Shown here: positions 24,741 through 33,439 of the stretch, one piece after another
How the letters are laid out: every line of letters begins with the position of its first letter
Numbering within the stretch: the first letter of the stretch is position 1
NCBI GenBank assembly: GCA_963674495.2
Contig: CAXXLG010000001.1
Location: 806,001 to 870,000, forward strand
DNA from: RGIG3178 sp963674495
GTDB lineage: Bacteria > Bacillota > Clostridia > Christensenellales > QAND01
Length of the DNA: 64,000 nt
Reading direction: 5' to 3'
Made by a program: the position numbers and the translations under genes
The notes under the pieces: model-generated
Told to the model about the DNA's origin: nothing
Databases searched by the model: none
What the model saw: only the letters and a program-made list of their open reading frames with translations

Positions 24741-27014
24741 TTATAGACCTAGAGTCTGACGTATTCTATTTTGTACTTGTACCTCGTAGTAAAGGTAACG
24801 ACGTTCTCTTAGCGCTTGAATAATTTCAGAGTATATGTCGTTTCTATTGGGATCAGAGATAGTGATGAAAAGCACGAACTCCTGCTCGTCATAACTTTCA
24901 CCTAATCGCGCGACTGAATCAACCATAAGCCTCCATGGCCTCTGGTTAATTCCATTTTTAAAAGAACGAGAATATGACTTGATTGGATTCCACTTAAATC
25001 CATTCTCGACCTGAGCCTTCTCATACCTTTGGCCCCACTTTTTTTCAAGTGGAACCTTACTGCTAAAACCTACAACGTGGCCTTCTTCATTCATAAAATC
25101 ATATGTACCAAAATGAGCGTCAATATTTGATCGACAGTATTCTTGGCCAAAAGATGCATTTAGTTTTGGTGTATACACTAAAGTCATCTTTATATCACCA
25201 TAACACTTCCCATTCCTATATAAGGATTTTGGATAAGGGAAATCATTAAATTCTATAAATTGCCCATTGCATAATTTGCCGGAAAATACAAGAGTGACTT
25301 CAGAACTCGTGCATGTAAGAATATCTTCAATGTTTTGCTTTGGCAGCCCATAGCCATAATATTTGTTATATTCTTCAGTGTCATTTTTCGCTCTTTCTGG
25401 AACGGTTGCAGAATGAATTAAAAACGCCTTTGAAAATTCACGAGATCGCTCTTCGGATATTCCGTTTCGAATACCAGCATATATAGCTGAAATTGCTGGT
25501 GCTGAATAGCTTGTCCCAATTCCCTCAACTATATTTCCATTCACATCGAAAGATACCACCCCTGTTCCTTCACAGCGTAGATCGCACATACAGTTGCCAC
25601 CATAATGCACTACATCAGGCTTTATAAGAAAATTAGCTCCTGGACCTTTCCTTGAAAAAGGTGATGGCATTTGTCTATCAACAAATCCATCAACTCCAAT
25701 ATTTGCTATAGATCCAACTGTAATTGCTCTTATGGATTCAGCAGGTGAAGTAACTCGATCATTGTCGTGCAAATCATCTGTTGGGGGCCATTTTCTTAGC
25801 GGCGGAACAACATAATTCCCAGCTGATATTACTATATCAACTTGGTATGTATCTTGTATGTCATCGAGTGCTACTGCTAAATCGGAAATAGTATCCGTAC
25901 AAATTCTATTCGTGCCAAGCGAAATATTCCATACCTTTACTTTATCGTGATATCGACTTATAACGTCATGCAGAATGATAATTAAGTTTTCCTCGGATAG
26001 CGAATCGGTAGGTCCCTTTTGAGGATCAACATTTGGGAAAACAACCACATCCAATATTCTAAAATGTTGTTGCTCTTGTGCATTTGTATTAATGATACCT
26101 CCATATTCAATAATACCCGCAACGAATGTTCCATGTATATAATCTCTATAGTCTTCGGCGACATAAATTTCTCTCTTATAAATCCATGGTTCTAAATACT
26201 TATGTCCTGGAATAATGCCAGAATCGATTAGCCCAATGATAGGATATTCTTCCCCATCAACAGGCATTGGCAAATTAGATAAATGTTTTCGTGCCTGTTC
26301 TATATGCGGAAATTCACATGTGTATTGAGGAAAAAAAGATACTTTGTGAACTCCTGGGTATTCAAGAACTTTGTTTAAATTCTTTTTGCTAGTACAATTA
26401 AGTTTATAAACGCATAAGCTTTTCCCATAATTCAGTTTTTCTACTTGTAAATCAAGCTCGTTTATGTATTGCTCAAATCCATTAGTGTAGTATGCGTTAT
26501 TAGTGGCATCATCAAAGGAGAATAGTTTCACTTTAACTGGCTGAGTGATGTTGTCGATAGAATCAAAATTGTTAATGTCAATTTTATCTGATATGGAATA
26601 CTCCTTAATTTCTTGGACTTTTGTCATGTTTATTTTGACATCCTCGTTCGATGCTTGATTCACAACATTTATAAGATGCTGTAAACCCATTGGAGTTATT
26701 TTTATTAATACCTCGTCGAGTTTTTCAGCTCCGACAATTGGGCATGTGTTTGACTTAAACAATGCGGTTGGTTTATGCGATTTTGCTATGGCTTTTTCTT
26801 TCATCACAACCTTTCCTATACAAGGCGTTGAAGGAAAAAGTTGAAAAGAACTTTGCAGTGCAGATTGTAAAGCAACGCACTCGGTCGCAATTTTTGTTTG
26901 TAATTCTTGCGTAAAAGGCACCAAATAAGTTTTACTACCACCAGGATGGTTGGCAGTAAAATCAGTTTCTCTTGGAATGACTACCTGAATTGGCAAACGG
27001 CCATTATTACTCAT
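24741..27014 (-). CDS. Subtilisin-like protease, IetS-like
   Basis: Cytosolic 757-aa S8 protease: no signal peptide, an N-terminal ~250-aa region (substrate or partner recognition), then the catalytic domain with Asp in GLIDSG (near 263), His in HGTFVAG (near 293), Asn in ISAGN and Ser in GTSYSAP (near 501). The triad is complete. A ~220-aa C-terminal beta-rich domain follows. The ATG at 27014 sits behind GGAGGG and overlaps the ATPase stop by 8 nt, so the two are translated together. An AAA ATPase plus a cytosolic subtilase is the layout of the IetAS anti-phage system. Activation mechanism unknown. Confidence 0.85.
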   Translation of the reverse strand: MSNNGRLPIQVVIPRETDFTANHPGGSKTYLVPFTQELQTKIATECVALQSALQSSFQLFPSTPCIGKVVMKEKAIAKSHKPTALFKSNTCPIVGAEKLDEVLIKITPMGLQHLINVVNQASNEDVKINMTKVQEIKEYSISDKIDINNFDSIDNITQPVKVKLFSFDDATNNAYYTNGFEQYINELDLQVEKLNYGKSLCVYKLNCTSKKNLNKVLEYPGVHKVSFFPQYTCEFPHIEQARKHLSNLPMPVDGEEYPIIGLIDSGIIPGHKYLEPWIYKREIYVAEDYRDYIHGTFVAGIIEYGGIINTNAQEQQHFRILDVVVFPNVDPQKGPTDSLSEENLIIILHDVISRYHDKVKVWNISLGTNRICTDTISDLAVALDDIQDTYQVDIVISAGNYVVPPLRKWPPTDDLHDNDRVTSPAESIRAITVGSIANIGVDGFVDRQMPSPFSRKGPGANFLIKPDVVHYGGNCMCDLRCEGTGVVSFDVNGNIVEGIGTSYSAPAISAIYAGIRNGISEERSREFSKAFLIHSATVPERAKNDTEEYNKYYGYGLPKQNIEDILTCTSSEVTLVFSGKLCNGQFIEFNDFPYPKSLYRNGKCYGDIKMTLVYTPKLNASFGQEYCRSNIDAHFGTYDFMNEEGHVVGFSSKVPLEKKWGQRYEKAQVENGFKWNPIKSYSRSFKNGINQRPWRLMVDSVARLGESYDEQEFVLFITISDPNRNDIYSEIIQALRERRYLYYEVQVQNRIRQTLGL

Positions 27015-28155
27015 CAATATCACCCTCCTTGACTTTCAATAGATCTGATACATATGATTTGGAAGAACCAAGAATTGATGCTATTTGTGCGTAGCTAAAA
27101 ATTTTCTCATTTAATTCTCTTAAATATCTCGCACGCTCACGATGCATGTCTTTTAAAGATAAACTATCTCCATTCGAATTTCGCCCAATATTAAGAAAGT
27201 CAAAAACATTACTAAATACCGATGTTAAGGAAATTGGATTTTCTTGAAGTAGTGAGTCGATAGTCGCCTTATTACATATCTCTTCAATATCCGCTCCAGA
27301 AAACCCGGAAAAAGCCGCAGATATAATATCATGTTCTTTACTAGAGAAAGCATTATTAGCTAAAAATAAATTAATCAGCTCTTTCCTCGATTCGAGGTCA
27401 GGTTTGTCTATCGGAATTTTAAAACCAAATCGCCTCCAAACAGCGGGATCTAGTAAGTGTTCATGATTTGTTGCAGCTATAATTACGCTACCATTAATTA
27501 AATTGTCAATATTCTGCAATAAGCTATTAACTACCCTTTTCAATTCGCCTAATTCATTATTATCATCTCTAACTTTAGCTATAGCATCAAATTCATCTAG
27601 AAACAATATACATGGAACTGATTGTGCATACTCAAATATAGCACGAATGTTTTTAGCTGTACTTCCTAAATATGAAGATATCATTCCATCTAACCGGGCA
27701 GTTATCAGGGGTAAATTTGTTTTCGCACAAATATAAGCTGCCAATTTATTCTTACCGCACCCAGGAGGTCCATAAAGAAGGATTGAATTTGGCACGTGTA
27801 TGCCCGAATTAATTAGCTTATTCGTGTTATTGTAATAAAAAAGAAATTTTTCTACCTGTTCATATGCTGCTTTATTCAATATGACTTTTACATCTGCTGC
27901 TTGTATAGGCTGAAGCACATCCGCCATAGGTAATCTTGATTCTTGGTCAATTGGTACTTTCATTGAATCACTTGTGGACATTTGTGTCATTGTGACAGAG
28001 CCATTCGCTAGTAACTTTAAAAAGCTATTTGCTAAACGCGTCTCGTTGTTCTCCTTTAGCTTATCTATTAAAAGCTTCGTATAATTTGATACCTTCGCTT
28101 TGTCTGATTTCAATGCTCCTTCGACAATTTTGAGTATCTCGCTCGAATAATCCAT
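27007..28155 (-). CDS. AAA+ ATPase, IetA-like
   Basis: Product of 382 aa. The N-terminal ~110 residues are helical and charged. The AAA+ core follows: Walker A GPPGCGKN (near 130), Walker B ILFLDEFDAI (near 185), sensor 1 IIAATNH, arginine-finger region WRRFGFKIP, and an FtsH/Cdc48-like lid (GFSGADIEEICNKA). The last ~35 residues (FSYAQIASILGSSKSYVSDLL) look like a helix-turn-helix. Start ATG behind a perfect AGGAGG, under its own consensus promoter. It probably remodels or delivers a target to the protease, as proposed for IetAS. The DNA-binding tail could let it control its own promoter (inference). Confidence 0.85.
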   Translation of the reverse strand: MDYSSEILKIVEGALKSDKAKVSNYTKLLIDKLKENNETRLANSFLKLLANGSVTMTQMSTSDSMKVPIDQESRLPMADVLQPIQAADVKVILNKAAYEQVEKFLFYYNNTNKLINSGIHVPNSILLYGPPGCGKNKLAAYICAKTNLPLITARLDGMISSYLGSTAKNIRAIFEYAQSVPCILFLDEFDAIAKVRDDNNELGELKRVVNSLLQNIDNLINGSVIIAATNHEHLLDPAVWRRFGFKIPIDKPDLESRKELINLFLANNAFSSKEHDIISAAFSGFSGADIEEICNKATIDSLLQENPISLTSVFSNVFDFLNIGRNSNGDSLSLKDMHRERARYLRELNEKIFSYAQIASILGSSKSYVSDLLKVKEGDIDE

Positions 28156-28180
28156 TGCGCACCTCCTATATACGATACTC

Positions 28181-28209
28181 ATTATAATGCGTACGACATT
28201 GCGTGTCAA
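28181..28209 (-). promoter_or_regulatory. Consensus promoter of the ATPase/protease cassette
   Basis: On the minus strand TTGACA (28209-28204), a 17-bp spacer and TATAAT (28186-28181), both perfect sigma-A consensus, 26 nt before the ATPase ATG. The spacer carries AATG...CATT around CGTACG, a near-palindrome that could be an operator. Confidence 0.85.
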
Positions 28210-28298
28210 TGGCTATATGCTATAAATTTTATGAACGATATTACAATATTTGCGAACGCTTTGGCTTTGGTTGATCTTGCCGAGTAGTTCTTTTTCCA

Positions 28299-28787
28299 CT
28301 ATATTGCATCTGCTCCATATAGACGTACAGCAATGCGACTTAACAACCGGCTTCGATTTCTTCTGACCGTCCGTTCATCACAAGGGATAAGAGCAGCAAC
28401 TTCATCATCTTTCTCCTGTCGAAAATACCTCGCCTCGACAGTTTCATAATACGGGTCGCCTCTGATCGCAGCAAGTGCCGACGAGACGGCTTCAACCTCG
28501 GTCTTATCACGCATTTTTGACGCAATCGCTTCCATTTCAAGAATTGCATCTTTCTGCTCCGGAGGTATACGGCCACCTCTTACGAAACCAACAACATCCC
28601 TGCTGTGATTAAGAATAGTGTTATAAGCATCTGCTTCCAGCCTGGCCAGAATATCAGGATAAGCAAAAAGTCTCCTTTCTGTTGCTTTACGGATTTCCTT
28701 TTGATCGTACTTCCTGAGTGAATTACCTGTTTTAAATGCCTTCAATATCGCTTTCTCAACGATCATTTCAAACTCTTGATTATCCAT
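28299..28787 (-). CDS. ArpU-like phage transcriptional regulator
   Basis: Product of 162 aa. The C-terminal part (VEARYFRQEKDDEVAALIPCDERTVRRNRSRLL) is a sigma-factor-region-4-like helix-turn-helix. Such ArpU-type proteins end the early region of Gram-positive phages and switch on late genes. The N-terminal half is helical, with IRKATERRLFAYP. The ATG overlaps the rep stop by 8 nt. In a normal phage the packaging genes follow; here the ATPase/protease cassette is inserted instead. Confidence 0.8.
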   Translation of the reverse strand: MDNQEFEMIVEKAILKAFKTGNSLRKYDQKEIRKATERRLFAYPDILARLEADAYNTILNHSRDVVGFVRGGRIPPEQKDAILEMEAIASKMRDKTEVEAVSSALAAIRGDPYYETVEARYFRQEKDDEVAALIPCDERTVRRNRSRLLSRIAVRLYGADAI

Positions 28788-29664
28788 TCTTTCGCTCCTT
28801 TACTGATATCATCAGCCGTCCCTCGCCGTACGGTTTTCGTTTTCTCATCCGCGTATAGATATAGGCACCAGAAACAAACTCACTACGTTTAATTAGGCAA
28901 TCATTAAAGTCATACCCTTTGTATACATTTTCAAAGATACTCTTCGCGTCTCTCTCCATATCAAAAGCAATCAGTTCAATCCGGCGTTTGCTGATCTTCT
29001 TATTCGCAACGGTAATAATGGGATCCTTTAAGTTCTTGCTTGAACACCATCTTTTTGAACCGCAAGGGTCTTTTACAATATAACGAGCGAGCCCTTCCAA
29101 TCCGAATTCGTCAGGCTGCAGTTTCATGGCATTGGCTCTTCCCTTGCCCCAAATTTGCTCAGCAATATCTCTGTCCATCTCACTCATGATCAGGTGATGG
29201 TGGATCCGTTTTTTCGTAGTCTCTTCGCTCCCTTCGATGACATAGATATACTTGGGATCTCCCAACCCGATCTTTTTGCGATATGCCTTAATCCTTCGCA
29301 AGTAATTCTGCATATCCTTTCGTGCCTGGGCGATACCTGGCTGACTTCCTGCGTATGTCAATGTTATGTGAAGATCTTTCCCTGTAAAGTTGGCATTGAT
29401 CTTTCTTATAAGCTTCTTTTTCGCATTCCTCTCATTCGCTGCTTTGATTGCTGCTTTTGACTTGCGCTTCATAGCCTTGCGGGCTTCCATTTCTTCTCCT
29501 ATGCAGGACCAGATCGGATAGATCTCGCATTCGAGGATATTGCCTGCCAAGATGGTTCGTACTCTGTAGTTGGCCACATGCCCATGCCGCAAACGAAACA
29601 CGTCTTCTCCGTCGCAGGAAGAATCGAACAACTCTATATATTGATCCGAACTATATCCGGTCAT
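28780..29664 (-). CDS. HUH-type rolling-circle replication initiator
   Basis: Product of 294 aa. The three motifs of HUH endonucleases are in order: LHITLTYAG (motif 1, near 105), RIHHHLIMS (motif 2, the metal-binding His-hydrophobic-His type, near 170) and LARYIVKDPCGS (motif 3, catalytic Tyr, near 212). Basic patches (RKAMKRKSKAAIKAANERNAKKK) may bind DNA. It would nick one strand and start rolling-circle replication of the excised circle. Ribosome site AGGAGGGGAACCA. First gene of a unit with the ArpU-like gene. Relation to a precise Rep family is not settled. Confidence 0.8.
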   Translation of the reverse strand: MTGYSSDQYIELFDSSCDGEDVFRLRHGHVANYRVRTILAGNILECEIYPIWSCIGEEMEARKAMKRKSKAAIKAANERNAKKKLIRKINANFTGKDLHITLTYAGSQPGIAQARKDMQNYLRRIKAYRKKIGLGDPKYIYVIEGSEETTKKRIHHHLIMSEMDRDIAEQIWGKGRANAMKLQPDEFGLEGLARYIVKDPCGSKRWCSSKNLKDPIITVANKKISKRRIELIAFDMERDAKSIFENVYKGYDFNDCLIKRSEFVSGAYIYTRMRKRKPYGEGRLMISVKERKNG

Positions 29665-29867
29665 TGGTTCCCCTCCTGATATACCCCGTTGATTTGATAT
29701 AACCCATTACAAGGCCGAGAAAGAAGAAGACAACAGCAACGATTATCCTATCTCTCTTTGGAGCAGGTTTTCAGCTTTTTCACAGGAAACGGCAGCTGTT
29801 GCCGGCTGCCGCATCTATATATTGCAGACCAACTGTGCTTCAGCAACGTTCAAGCGCATAACTTCGT

Positions 29868-30677
29868 CTACGCAGTTTCTCCCAAAAACAAGTTGATGAA
29901 GAATACCTGGCCCTTTCCTGTCACTTTCGTGGTCTTAATAATACGCGGTGTCCCGCTCTTCATAGGCAGAGTCTTTACAGCTATTTCAAACAAACCACGC
30001 TTCAGAGATCGTTGAGTCGGCATATTCCGACGTTCTCCGCGACCAATCAGGTAGTGATTTATTCTCATCCACTCAAAGAGCCTGTTTTGTCCCATCGGTA
30101 TTCCGTTCTGTTGGATGAGTTTGGCCAAATCCCCAATGAGGATGGATGTACGAGATGTATCCACAGCTTCCGCAAACGCTACCTTCGGCTTGTCCTGTGC
30201 AACTTTAGTCGAAAGCTCACGCGAGGTTTCCTGCTCTGCAATAATCGCAGAGGCCAATCGAATGATCATATGCGGGTTGATGAGGCCCTCACGAATCGTC
30301 TCGTATGACTGTTGTAAGTTGTTCCTTCTTATTGAAGGAAGAATCTCATGAGCAATCCACCTCTTGAAGAGCTTAAGCTGATTCTTTCTTTCTTCAACAA
30401 GCTCCTGGCTAATGCCACGCGCCTTGGTTGGCTGCAGCATGAGGAGCAACTGATACAAACCGGGCTCATTGACGACCGCTAATGATTGAATGCCCTGAGG
30501 GGTATACATTTGCGTATACCCTTTCTCATCCTTGTCTAGTGCTTGCATGGTGCGATAACGGTTCTTTTCTCCGAAAAAACCGCAAATATCATTAGCCACA
30601 AACCAAGGCTCTCCCTTAATAATCGTTGTCCTGATCCGGCCAAATTGCTCGTGTTCGAAAATCTTGAGATCGTTCAT
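29868..30677 (-). CDS. Phage antirepressor, Bro-N plus KilAC
   Basis: Product of 269 aa: an N-terminal Bro-N domain (FGRIRTTIIKGEPWFVANDI, then GLYQLLLML and LFKRWIAHEILPSIRR) and a C-terminal KilAC/ANT DNA-binding domain (TSILIGDLAKLIQQNGIPMG, LFEWMRINHYLI). Such proteins counteract the CI repressor during induction. The ATG overlaps the stop of the upstream HTH gene by 4 nt (ATGA). The 200-bp gap downstream, before rep, holds no gene I can support. Confidence 0.92.
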   Translation of the reverse strand: MNDLKIFEHEQFGRIRTTIIKGEPWFVANDICGFFGEKNRYRTMQALDKDEKGYTQMYTPQGIQSLAVVNEPGLYQLLLMLQPTKARGISQELVEERKNQLKLFKRWIAHEILPSIRRNNLQQSYETIREGLINPHMIIRLASAIIAEQETSRELSTKVAQDKPKVAFAEAVDTSRTSILIGDLAKLIQQNGIPMGQNRLFEWMRINHYLIGRGERRNMPTQRSLKRGLFEIAVKTLPMKSGTPRIIKTTKVTGKGQVFFINLFLGETA

Positions 30678-31057
30678 GCTTCAACCCTCCATTTTTGTGA
30701 GCTGGTATATTTTGCATTAGGCTTTTGCTGTGTATCTGTCAACGCCCAGGCTGCAGCGCTACGAACGAGGACCCGTCCATCCGGGGTAAGGCTTATATAT
30801 TTGTTCGCCACTAGCTTATTGAGATACCCGACAGAGATTCCGAGCATTTTGGATGCGTCTTTTTTTGGCAGCGTCTCTCCCCACATGCGCACCCAGCGCT
30901 CTTCCATATCCAATGCCTTGAATCCATGCAGATCGTTGGTGAGAGTCAATATGGCCTGTCCGGCGCTTTGAAGCGCGTTGGATAACGTCAGCACCGATTC
31001 ATTTACCTTAGCAGCCGCATCTGCCTGTATTTCAGTTTTGCTTTTCGTAGATGCCAT
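30674..31057 (-). CDS. Phage helix-turn-helix protein
   Basis: Product of 127 aa. The N-terminal half is a helical, coiled-coil-like segment (ADAAAKVNESVLTLSNALQSA); the C-terminal half contains PKKDASKMLGISVGYLNKLV, a MerR/excisionase-like winged helix, then VLVRSAAAWALTD. It may act as a directionality factor for the integrase or as a regulator. Translationally coupled to the antirepressor (ATGA overlap). Family assignment tentative. Confidence 0.65.
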   Translation of the reverse strand: MASTKSKTEIQADAAAKVNESVLTLSNALQSAGQAILTLTNDLHGFKALDMEERWVRMWGETLPKKDASKMLGISVGYLNKLVANKYISLTPDGRVLVRSAAAWALTDTQQKPNAKYTSSQKWRVEA

Positions 31058-31095
31058 ACAAATTCTCCCCCTGCTCCGTCACCGTCCGGTGATAC

Positions 31096-31305
31096 CTACT
31101 GCATAAAAATTGCATTGTACTGTTCTTGATTCATATGAAGCGCTTTGTAGATTTGAGAAGCCTCTTGAGTCGTCGGAATGTACTTGCCCAATAAAATTGC
31201 ATTTATCTTTCCCGGTCGCCATTTGATTGCTTTTGTAAAGGATAGTTGTGTTCCGTACATCTCATACACCAGCCCCCTGAGTTTGTTCCTGCATTCTTCG
31301 TTCAT
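31096..31305 (-). CDS. Cro-like phage repressor
   Basis: Product of 69 aa with a short XRE-type helix-turn-helix (FTKAIKWRPGKINAILLGKY, then TTQEASQIYKAL), of the DUF739/Cro-like kind found opposite CI genes in Gram-positive phages. Start ATG behind GGGAGGCAGAGGTC. It is the first early gene, divergent from the CI-like repressor across a 140-160-bp operator region, so it forms the lysis/lysogeny switch. Confidence 0.75.
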   Translation of the reverse strand: MNEECRNKLRGLVYEMYGTQLSFTKAIKWRPGKINAILLGKYIPTTQEASQIYKALHMNQEQYNAIFMQ

Positions 31306-31333
31306 GACCTCTGCCTCCCAATTTTAATTATTC

Positions 31334-31418
31334 ATCACCGATTTGTCCTAATTGGAGATTAACACCGGACGGCTATAATATCAATCTCTGTTTTTTAATA
31401 TTTATTGCAATCGGTGAT
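31334..31418. promoter_or_regulatory. Divergent operator region of the Cro/CI switch
   Basis: ATCACCGATT at 31334-31343 and its exact reverse complement AATCGGTGAT at 31409-31418 lie between the divergent cro-like and repressor genes. They are likely half-sites for the XRE-type repressor. TGTCC/GGACA boxes beside both arms extend the symmetry. Confidence 0.65.
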
Positions 31419-31464
31419 AATTTAAGTTATTATTGGACATAACGAAGTGAAAGGGATGAAATTC

Positions 31465-32085
31465 ATGGAAATAGTTTCAACATTCGGTAAAAGGTTAAGC
31501 GAGTTTAGATCCGAAAAGGATCTGACGCTCGAGGAGCTCGGGAATGTAACCGATATCCCACCGCAAACGCTGAACAGGTACGAGCTCGGGTACCGCACTC
31601 CCAAAGTAGACACCGCCAGTGATATAGCTGTAGCGATCGGCGTTAATCCTTTATGGTTAAACGGTTTTGATGTATCACAGTATCTGGCACTCCGCCCTAT
31701 TGTACGCAGATCCATTCCCATGCTCGGAAGCATTGCCTGCGGCGCACCAATCTGGGCGGAGGAGAATTTCGAAGGGTATGTCGATGCCACTGCAGACATT
31801 CATGCGGATTATTGCGTTACCGCAGTTGGCGACAGCATGATCAATGCCCGGATCCTAAATGGAGATATTGTCTTTATCGAGGAAACAACCCAGGTGGAGA
31901 ACGGGCAAATTGCAGTAGTGCTTATTGACGATGAAGTCACACTCAAGCGTTTCTACAAAGAGGGCGATATCGTAACCTTGATAGCGGAAAACCCTGCATA
32001 CAGTCCCATGGTGTTCGTAGGAGAGCAGTTGCGTGGAATGCGCATCCTTGGACGCGCCGTCGCGTTCCAGTCCACAGTCAGATAA
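31465..32085 (+). CDS. CI-like repressor with S24 peptidase domain
   Basis: Product of 206 aa: N-terminal XRE helix-turn-helix (LTLEELGNVTDIPPQTLNRY) and a C-terminal LexA-like S24 domain with self-cleavage region SIACG, Ser in GDSMINARI and Lys in VTLKRFYKEGD. It keeps the element silent and is probably cleaved after DNA damage through RecA. The ATG at 31465 is preferred (AAGGGATG 8 nt upstream); ATG at 31456 is possible. A near-identical C-terminal half occurs as a relic at 2509-2868. The integrase follows 36 nt downstream. Confidence 0.9.
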   Translation: MEIVSTFGKRLSEFRSEKDLTLEELGNVTDIPPQTLNRYELGYRTPKVDTASDIAVAIGVNPLWLNGFDVSQYLALRPIVRRSIPMLGSIACGAPIWAEENFEGYVDATADIHADYCVTAVGDSMINARILNGDIVFIEETTQVENGQIAVVLIDDEVTLKRFYKEGDIVTLIAENPAYSPMVFVGEQLRGMRILGRAVAFQSTVR

Positions 32086-32121
32086 AGAGATCCCCTATCC
32101 TGAAGAAAGGAATCCCTGATC

Positions 32122-33258
32122 ATGCCCAAAAAGCCAAGAAGGAAGCGAGCTAAAATAACCATTGGACGAGCGCCGGACGGAAAGCCCATCGTCCGCTATG
32201 CACAAGGGTATTCAAAGAAAGAGCTCGAGATCAACAAGAGTGAACTCAAGAGACAATATGTCGGTGGTGAGAAACTTCAAGTAGATGCTCTGTTTGGGGC
32301 GTTTGCCACAGAATGGTACAAAGCGTTTGTGGCGCCCATGACGAAACGCACCACACGCTCGACATATTCGTCCATGTTGAACGCGCATCTTTTGCCGGCA
32401 TTCGGAGATCGACAAATCCGTGCCATTCGATCAATTGACCTGCAGTTCTTCCTGAACCGTCTGGCAGCGAAGCAGTCAGGTTCCCAATTATCCAAAGCTG
32501 TCATGATCTTAAAGCAGATATTTGCTGCGGCCTGTGAGCAAGGTATTATAGATCGGAATCCCTGCTTTGGAATTAAGAGGCCCACCGGGTTGCCAAAAAA
32601 TGAACGCCGTGCGCTAACCGATGACGAGACCGAAATGGTGCTCAAGGTCATAGCCACACGCAGCGACAGTCTTATCCTCGCCATTCTGTACTATACCGGG
32701 ATGCGGCGTGGCGAAGCACTCGGCCTTCGTTGGGGCGATATTGATTTCAACGAAAAGTTTGTGCGTGTTCAACGCGACATTGATCTCGCGACCGGGAAAG
32801 TCGACACGCTCAAAACGCCTGCCTCAAATCGTGTGATTCCACTTGCGAATCCGCTTGTCACGATGTTGAAGGAAAAGCGGGGTCTACCCGGTATGCATAT
32901 TCTTACGGCAAAGAATGGAGGTCCCGTTTACCAAAAGGGATTCGTCGAACATTGGAACAATCTCATGATCGCAGTATATGAAGCGGCGATGGCTTCCCCG
33001 GACAAGAAAAGAATAGAAGGTAAACTGCTCTTTAGAACACAAGGACATAAACCAGATACGATGGGTTCAATACTCACCCCTCATTATTTTCGGCATAACT
33101 TCGCATCCATCCTTTATAACTCGGGAGTCGATGTTTTGACCGCTCAAAAATGGCTTGGCCATTCTGACCCGAAAACAACGATGTCGATCTATTCACATCT
33201 TTCAGATAAAACAAAAGACCTCAACGCAGATAAGCTTCGCAAGGCATTCGGCGTATAG
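32122..33258 (+). CDS. int: Phage tyrosine integrase
   Basis: Product of 378 aa: a basic arm-binding domain (MPKKPRRKRAKITIGRAPDG), a SAM-like core-binding domain (about 55-165; STYSSMLNAHLLPAFGDRQI) and a catalytic domain with Arg in TGMRRGEALGL, His-x-x-Arg in HYFRHNFA, His in LGHSDPKTT and the nucleophile Tyr in MSIYSHL. All catalytic residues are present. The 3' end faces tRNA-Ala, whose 3' half is the likely att core, and GGTTGCCA arm repeats lie between. It should integrate and excise the element. Confidence 0.95.
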   Translation: MPKKPRRKRAKITIGRAPDGKPIVRYAQGYSKKELEINKSELKRQYVGGEKLQVDALFGAFATEWYKAFVAPMTKRTTRSTYSSMLNAHLLPAFGDRQIRAIRSIDLQFFLNRLAAKQSGSQLSKAVMILKQIFAAACEQGIIDRNPCFGIKRPTGLPKNERRALTDDETEMVLKVIATRSDSLILAILYYTGMRRGEALGLRWGDIDFNEKFVRVQRDIDLATGKVDTLKTPASNRVIPLANPLVTMLKEKRGLPGMHILTAKNGGPVYQKGFVEHWNNLMIAVYEAAMASPDKKRIEGKLLFRTQGHKPDTMGSILTPHYFRHNFASILYNSGVDVLTAQKWLGHSDPKTTMSIYSHLSDKTKDLNADKLRKAFGV

Positions 33259-33315
33259 CTTTTTTATCCTTTTTATCTACCTGTTCATCTCAAGTAACGT
33301 GCTCATTTTGCTGGT

Positions 33316-33370
33316 AAAAGGTTGCCAAAAGGTTGCCAATGTCGGAAAAAAGGTTGCCAAAAGGTTGCCA
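33316..33370 (+). repeat. Integrase arm-type direct repeats
   Basis: Two pairs of AAAGGTTGCCA-type repeats (33316-33336 and 33347-33370) between the integrase and the att core. The same unit occurs at 3592-3637, 3856-3875 and 6314-6333. They fit arm-type sites for the N-terminal domain of the integrase. Confidence 0.7.
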
Positions 33371-33410
33371 CATTATTTTTTTGCGCTCTTGAAATCAGTG
33401 TCAGGGGTCG

Positions 33411-33438
33411 AAAAAAGCCCGATATATCGGGCTTTTTT
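33411..33438 (-). terminator. tRNA-Ala terminator
   Basis: A perfect 28-bp palindrome (AAAAAAGCCCGAT and its complement) directly after the tRNA 3' end in the direction of its transcription, ending in a T run. A copy with one change lies at 3679-3703 beside the relic att core. Confidence 0.9.
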
Positions 33439-33439
33439 G

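Noticed and set aside
29665..29867. Short hydrophobic peptide gene between antirepressor and rep
   Set aside because: A ~30-codon hydrophobic stretch exists on the minus strand but has no start codon with a ribosome site.
33316..33370. GGTTGCCA repeats as a CRISPR or plasmid iteron array
   Set aside because: Few copies, paired, and always next to int or att sequence; arm-type integrase sites explain them better.
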